A stretch of DNA of 64,000 nt from Bacteroidota bacterium. Its GTDB lineage: Bacteria > Bacteroidota > Bacteroidia > Bacteroidales > JACABE01. Below are positions 60,984 to 64,000 of the stretch, piece after piece. Numbering within the stretch: the first letter of the stretch is position 1; each line of letters begins with the position of its first letter. The position numbers and the translations under genes are program-made. The notes under the pieces are model-generated. The model worked only from the letters and a program-made list of their open reading frames with translations. It made no database searches and had not been told where the DNA came from. The stretch lies in contig JAPLDQ010000012.1 of NCBI GenBank assembly GCA_026391675.1, positions 1 to 64,000 on the forward strand, given 5' to 3'.

Positions 60984-61403
60984 TTATACTGCTAAATTAA
61001 CAGATAAGGTAATTTTAGTATTCAGCAGATTTGATATAGGACAGGTTTCTTTCGCTATTTGAGCAAGTTCTTCAAATTTATCAGCGCTAATTCCTTTAAT
61101 TTCGCCTGTAAGATCCAGATGGATATTTGTTACAGCACCATCTTCAAAGGTAACAGTAGCCACTGTATCCAGATTATCTGCTGTAAAACCGGCATCACCC
61201 AGCAGGAAACTCAGTTTCATGGTAAAACAGCCTGAATGTGCAGCAGCAATTAATTCTTCAGGGTTTGTACCTATACCTTCTTCAAATCTTGATTTAAAGG
61301 AATATTGGGTTTTGTTTAAAACTAAACTTGCAGTAGTTAAGCTTCCTTTTCCGTCTTTTCCGCTGCCTTTCCAATTGGCAGCTGCTTTTCTTGTAAATTT
61401 CAT
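60984..61403 (-). CDS. osmC: OsmC family peroxiredoxin
   Basis: 139 residues. The two redox Cys are in AAHSGCFTMKLS (about residue 59) and KETCPISNLLN (about residue 124), the standard OsmC pair. It reduces organic hydroperoxides; the N-terminal FTRKAAANWKGSGKDGKGSLTTAS is the usual start. A TAATTTTG box (minus strand) lies at 61453-61460. It is monocistronic. Confidence 0.95.
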   Translation of the reverse strand: MKFTRKAAANWKGSGKDGKGSLTTASLVLNKTQYSFKSRFEEGIGTNPEELIAAAHSGCFTMKLSFLLGDAGFTADNLDTVATVTFEDGAVTNIHLDLTGEIKGISADKFEELAQIAKETCPISNLLNTKITLSVNLAV

Positions 61404-61487
61404 GATTTTATTTTTTGAAGTTTATTAATAAATGTTTGGATTATTCATTCAACAAAATTAGCTATTTATTCTCCAAATTATACTTAA

Positions 61488-62705
61488 TTAAGCTTTAGGA
61501 TTTTTTTTAAAGTTCTTTTTAAAGAATTTCCTTTTGGGTGCTGATTCAGGGGCTTTAGCTTCCCATTTTGGTGCATTACCGATTTCAGCAGGAACTTCCA
61601 GTTTTGGAATTACGCTGTCAATCAATTGTTCAATCTTTATCAGCTTGTATTTTTCTCTGGGTGTAACCAGTGTAATGGCTTCACCTTTGGCATTCTGCCT
61701 TGCAGTACGTCCTACTCGGTGTACATAATCATCCGTATCATGCGGTACATCGTAATTGATGACCATATTGATTTCCTTTACATCAATACCGCGGCTCATA
61801 ACATCAGTTGCCACTAAAATTCGGATTTGTTTAGAGCGGAAAGCACTCAGTACCTCTTCGCGCTTTTGCTGATCGAGGTTTGAGGAGATGCCCTGTGCCG
61901 GGAAGCCATTCTGTCTGAGGGATTTCACAATATCATTTACCTTGCTTTTGGCAGAAGTAAAAATAAGGATGCTGTCATAGTCCTGGCGCTCCTTCAAAAT
62001 ATAATTGATCAGGTTGACTTTCTGCTCTTCATAAATCAGATATACTTTCTGGTCAACCCCTTCTGCCGGTTTCGACATGGATAAGGATATTTCGACAGGA
62101 TGGTGTAATACTTTCTTTGCCAGTGAACGGATATTTCCTGCCATGGTAGCACTGAACATCAGGGTTTGCCTTTCTTTGGGCAGATGCGAAATTATAGACA
62201 ATATATCGTCAACAAATCCCATATCCAGCATTTTATCGGCTTCATCCAACACAAGATGTTTGATTTTTTTGAAATTGATGTAGCCCATATTCAGATGTGA
62301 CAGTAATTTACCCGGTGTGGCTACAATAATATCTGTTCCGTTTTTTAAGGCTTCTTTTTGCGATTCCCAGTCTTTCCCATCACCACCACCATATACTGCA
62401 ATGGAACCAGCTGCTACAAAATAGGAAAAGCCCTGTATCTGTTGATCAATCTGTATGGCCAGTTCTCTGGTAGGCACTATTATTAAGGTATCTATGCTAT
62501 GATCGGTTTTCCCGATCAACTTATCTAAAATTGGTAAAACAAAAGCTGCAGTTTTGCCGGTTCCTGTTTGCGCACAGGCAATCAAATCCTTGTTTTCGAG
62601 TATTACAGGAATTACCTGCTCCTGAATGGGTGTAGCTGTTTCAAAGCCTAAATAAGATATGGCTTCCAGTATTTTTGGATCCAGCTTTAGTTCTGTAAAA
62701 TTCAT
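61488..62705 (-). CDS. DEAD-box RNA helicase
   Basis: 405 residues with all core motifs: AQTGTGKT (45-52), PTRELAIQ, TPGKLL, DEADKMLD, SAT, FTSAKSKV, ATDVMSRGID and HRVGRTAR. The short basic tail (KWEAKAPESAPKRKFFKKNFKKNPKA, about 380-405) is typical of RhlE-type enzymes of Bacteroidota. It unwinds RNA, probably in ribosome assembly or mRNA turnover. It stands alone. Confidence 0.95.
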   Translation of the reverse strand: MNFTELKLDPKILEAISYLGFETATPIQEQVIPVILENKDLIACAQTGTGKTAAFVLPILDKLIGKTDHSIDTLIIVPTRELAIQIDQQIQGFSYFVAAGSIAVYGGGDGKDWESQKEALKNGTDIIVATPGKLLSHLNMGYINFKKIKHLVLDEADKMLDMGFVDDILSIISHLPKERQTLMFSATMAGNIRSLAKKVLHHPVEISLSMSKPAEGVDQKVYLIYEEQKVNLINYILKERQDYDSILIFTSAKSKVNDIVKSLRQNGFPAQGISSNLDQQKREEVLSAFRSKQIRILVATDVMSRGIDVKEINMVINYDVPHDTDDYVHRVGRTARQNAKGEAITLVTPREKYKLIKIEQLIDSVIPKLEVPAEIGNAPKWEAKAPESAPKRKFFKKNFKKNPKA

Positions 62706-62778
62706 CTGTTTTTTGTAAATGATTTAATATTGCCGTTAGCATACTTCTTGTTTAGCATAAAAAAAAAGTTTAATATTA

Positions 62779-63132
62779 CTAAAATTGAGGGTTTTTATAC
62801 TTTTTTATTTTTGTTGGTTTACGTGAAGCATGAATAATGCCAAGAATATGAATAACTTCGCCTTTGATCTTATAAATAATAATCCAGCTGAGGCAAACGG
62901 CTTTTCTATAAATATGATTTTTTGTTGGTATTTCTAAACATTCTCGGAAAACATAAGGGTTTAATGCAATCTTATCAATAGTTTTAAAGATTGCATCTCC
63001 CACTTTTATTGCATTCATTGGTTGATGATTTATAAATGCAATAAAGCCTGTTATTTCCTCTATATTTCTGATAGCAGTAGCTGAGATCTCTACTTTGTAA
63101 GATTTTGCAATTGTTTCTTTTTTAGTTCCCAT
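62779..63132 (-). CDS. ParE/RelE-like toxin
   Basis: 117 residues. The ParE/RelE layout is visible: SYKVEISATAIRNIEEITGFI at the start, FRECLEIPTKNHIYRKAVCLSWIIIYKIKG, then VIHILGIIHASRKPTKI. Members inhibit gyrase or cleave mRNA. The start overlaps the end of the upstream small gene by 43 bp, the usual arrangement of a toxin after its antitoxin. Confidence 0.8.
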   Translation of the reverse strand: MGTKKETIAKSYKVEISATAIRNIEEITGFIAFINHQPMNAIKVGDAIFKTIDKIALNPYVFRECLEIPTKNHIYRKAVCLSWIIIYKIKGEVIHILGIIHASRKPTKIKKYKNPQF

Positions 63133-63341
63133 TTGCTTTTTGCTTCAGTTAAACTAGTAAAAGTATCGTTTTCGGCATTATTAACCCACTTCTTAAAGTT
63201 TATAATGCTCATTTCTTCACCTTGTAAAGCATAAGAATCAATTGCATCATCTTTTACAATGCGTAACACCTTATTTAATTCCAGGTCTTGCAATAATTTC
63301 AATGCATTGTTGTTTTTAACTTCTATTGTAATTGTTCTCAT
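63090..63341 (-). CDS. Putative antitoxin of the ParE/RelE-like pair
   Basis: 83 residues, small, acidic to neutral. The beginning ITIEVKNNNALKLLQDLELNKVLRIV resembles the antitoxins that pair with ParE in Bacteroidota, and a C-terminal helix (KWELKKKQLQNL) could wrap the toxin. I cannot assign a DNA-binding fold. The overlap with the toxin gene supports co-translation. Confidence 0.68.
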   Translation of the reverse strand: MRTITIEVKNNNALKLLQDLELNKVLRIVKDDAIDSYALQGEEMSIINFKKWVNNAENDTFTSLTEAKSKWELKKKQLQNLTK

Positions 63342-63549
63342 CTTATTTTAATTTTAGCTAAACAGAACATACTATCTGCAAAGTTAAGCAAAATACTGAC
63401 TAATTATATTATAAAAAGCTATTTTTTCGGAAAGTTGGAATAAGTGCTATTAAAAAAACTAAGCAAAAGTTTGTTCTTTTATTTAATCATCCAATTTTAA
63501 GAAATTATTAATTTTCATACATATAATCGGACTTAGTAATTTATTTTCC

Positions 63550-63557
63550 TATTTTTG
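63550..63557 (+). promoter_or_regulatory. -7 box (TATTTTTG) of the response regulator gene
   Basis: TATTTTTG lies 38-45 bp before the start at 63595. Nothing else is seen in the 253-bp gap. Confidence 0.5.
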
Positions 63558-63594
63558 TAAAGCTGTTGCGAATTAACGTTGCAAAGCATTTATT

Positions 63595-64000
63595 ATGAAA
63601 GCAGAAGATTTTATCCTGTTACTGGTTGATGATGAATCGGATATTTTGGAATTTTTAGGTTATAATCTGCGTAAGGAAGGCTATACGGTACATACCGCTG
63701 AAAATGGCAGGGAAGCCATTGAGAAGGCTAGTCATTTACATCCGCATTTAATTATTTTAGATGTAATGATGCCCAAAATGGATGGTATCGAAACTTGTGC
63801 TGAAATCAGAAAAAATCCCACACTTGCAAATACCCTGATTGTTTTTCTTACTGCCAGAGGTGAAGATTACTCACAGATAGCAGGTTTTGAAGCAGGTGCT
63901 GATGACTATATAACCAAACCCATCAAGCCAAAGATTATTATAAGTCGTGTAAAAGCATTGCTCCGCAGGTACCGCAATGACCAGCCTGTTGAAAACAGGC
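63595..64000 (+). CDS. Response regulator (N-terminal part; runs off the window)
   Basis: 135 codons are present and the frame continues past the edge. The receiver domain is complete in its main features: acidic pair D12-D13, phosphorylatable D56 (IILDVMMPKMDG), the Thr in VFLTARGED and the Lys of YITKPIKP. The region after it (IIISRVKALLRR) is the usual linker to an OmpR-type DNA-binding domain, which would follow. The matching sensor kinase is not in the window. Confidence 0.92.
   Translation, partial: MKAEDFILLLVDDESDILEFLGYNLRKEGYTVHTAENGREAIEKASHLHPHLIILDVMMPKMDGIETCAEIRKNPTLANTLIVFLTARGEDYSQIAGFEAGADDYITKPIKPKIIISRVKALLRRYRNDQPVENR

Noticed and set aside
1-64000. CRISPR array, tRNA or rRNA genes
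   Set aside because: No regularly spaced repeats of 25-40 bp with unique spacers, and no cloverleaf or rRNA sequence was recognised by reading; a covariance-model search would be decisive.

Overview
The window is chromosomal DNA of a low-GC member of the Bacteroidota. The evidence is the repeated -7 promoter motif TAnnTTTG, and families largely confined to that phylum: DUF5686, DUF5687, IPExxxVDY, ORF6N, GxxExxY, and DUF5018-like domains in secreted proteins. I cannot place it to genus. The gene set (oxoglutarate dehydrogenase, exported Fe/Mn superoxide dismutase, FNR-type regulator, aldehyde ferredoxin oxidoreductase, SQR-like enzyme) suggests a sugar-degrading bacterium that lives across oxic and anoxic conditions. 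I saw no rRNA, tRNA or CRISPR array.

Layout. 1-5.2 kb: the end of an insertion sequence abutting a secreted protein gene that seems to have lost its C-terminal sorting region, then a fic gene abutting a DUF5686 outer-membrane gene, with a strong palindromic operator upstream. 5.3-11 kb: an ABC transporter pair, a secreted glycosidase-like protein, a MazG-like pyrophosphohydrolase and an IPExxxVDY protein. 11-16.4 kb: xylose genes (transporter, xylA, xylB) interrupted by a REP-associated tyrosine transposase (RAYT) flanked by hairpin repeats. 16.5-25.3 kb: a galactoside cluster (GH63-like enzyme, GH35 beta-galactosidase, sugar nucleotidyltransferase, galM, sodium symporter, galK). 25.4-32.3 kb: superoxide dismutase, a lipoprotein hydrolase, and odhAB, where the E2 lacks its E3-binding domain. 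32.3-42.8 kb: small proteins, two ORF6N paralogues with internal palindromes, a tungsten-type AOR, and a run of small enzymes (AhpD-like, VOC, SRPBCC, YdeI-like, Ogt, methyltransferase). 42.8-46.5 kb: a sulfur-transfer operon (SQR-like, DUF1641, TusE/DsrC, DsrE) divergent from an FNR-like regulator, with two FNR-like operators between them. 46.5-52.4 kb: thiL and sufB-sufC-sufD, interrupted at both gaps by small repeat-flanked genes. 52.5-58.5 kb: a lytic transglycosylase and an MBOAT/SGNH O-acylation cassette. 58.6-64 kb: a GH110 galactosidase, a repeat-rich gap, OsmC, a DEAD-box helicase, a ParDE-like pair and the start of a response regulator.

The most unusual material is structural: hairpin elements that surround and enter a RAYT gene, conserved palindromes with co-varying flanks inside two ORF6N genes, repeat-flanked cassettes in the suf operon, a 140-bp inverted repeat pair, and a Cys-rich mini-gene with an in-frame TGA at an expected Cys position, overlapping the ogt start codon.
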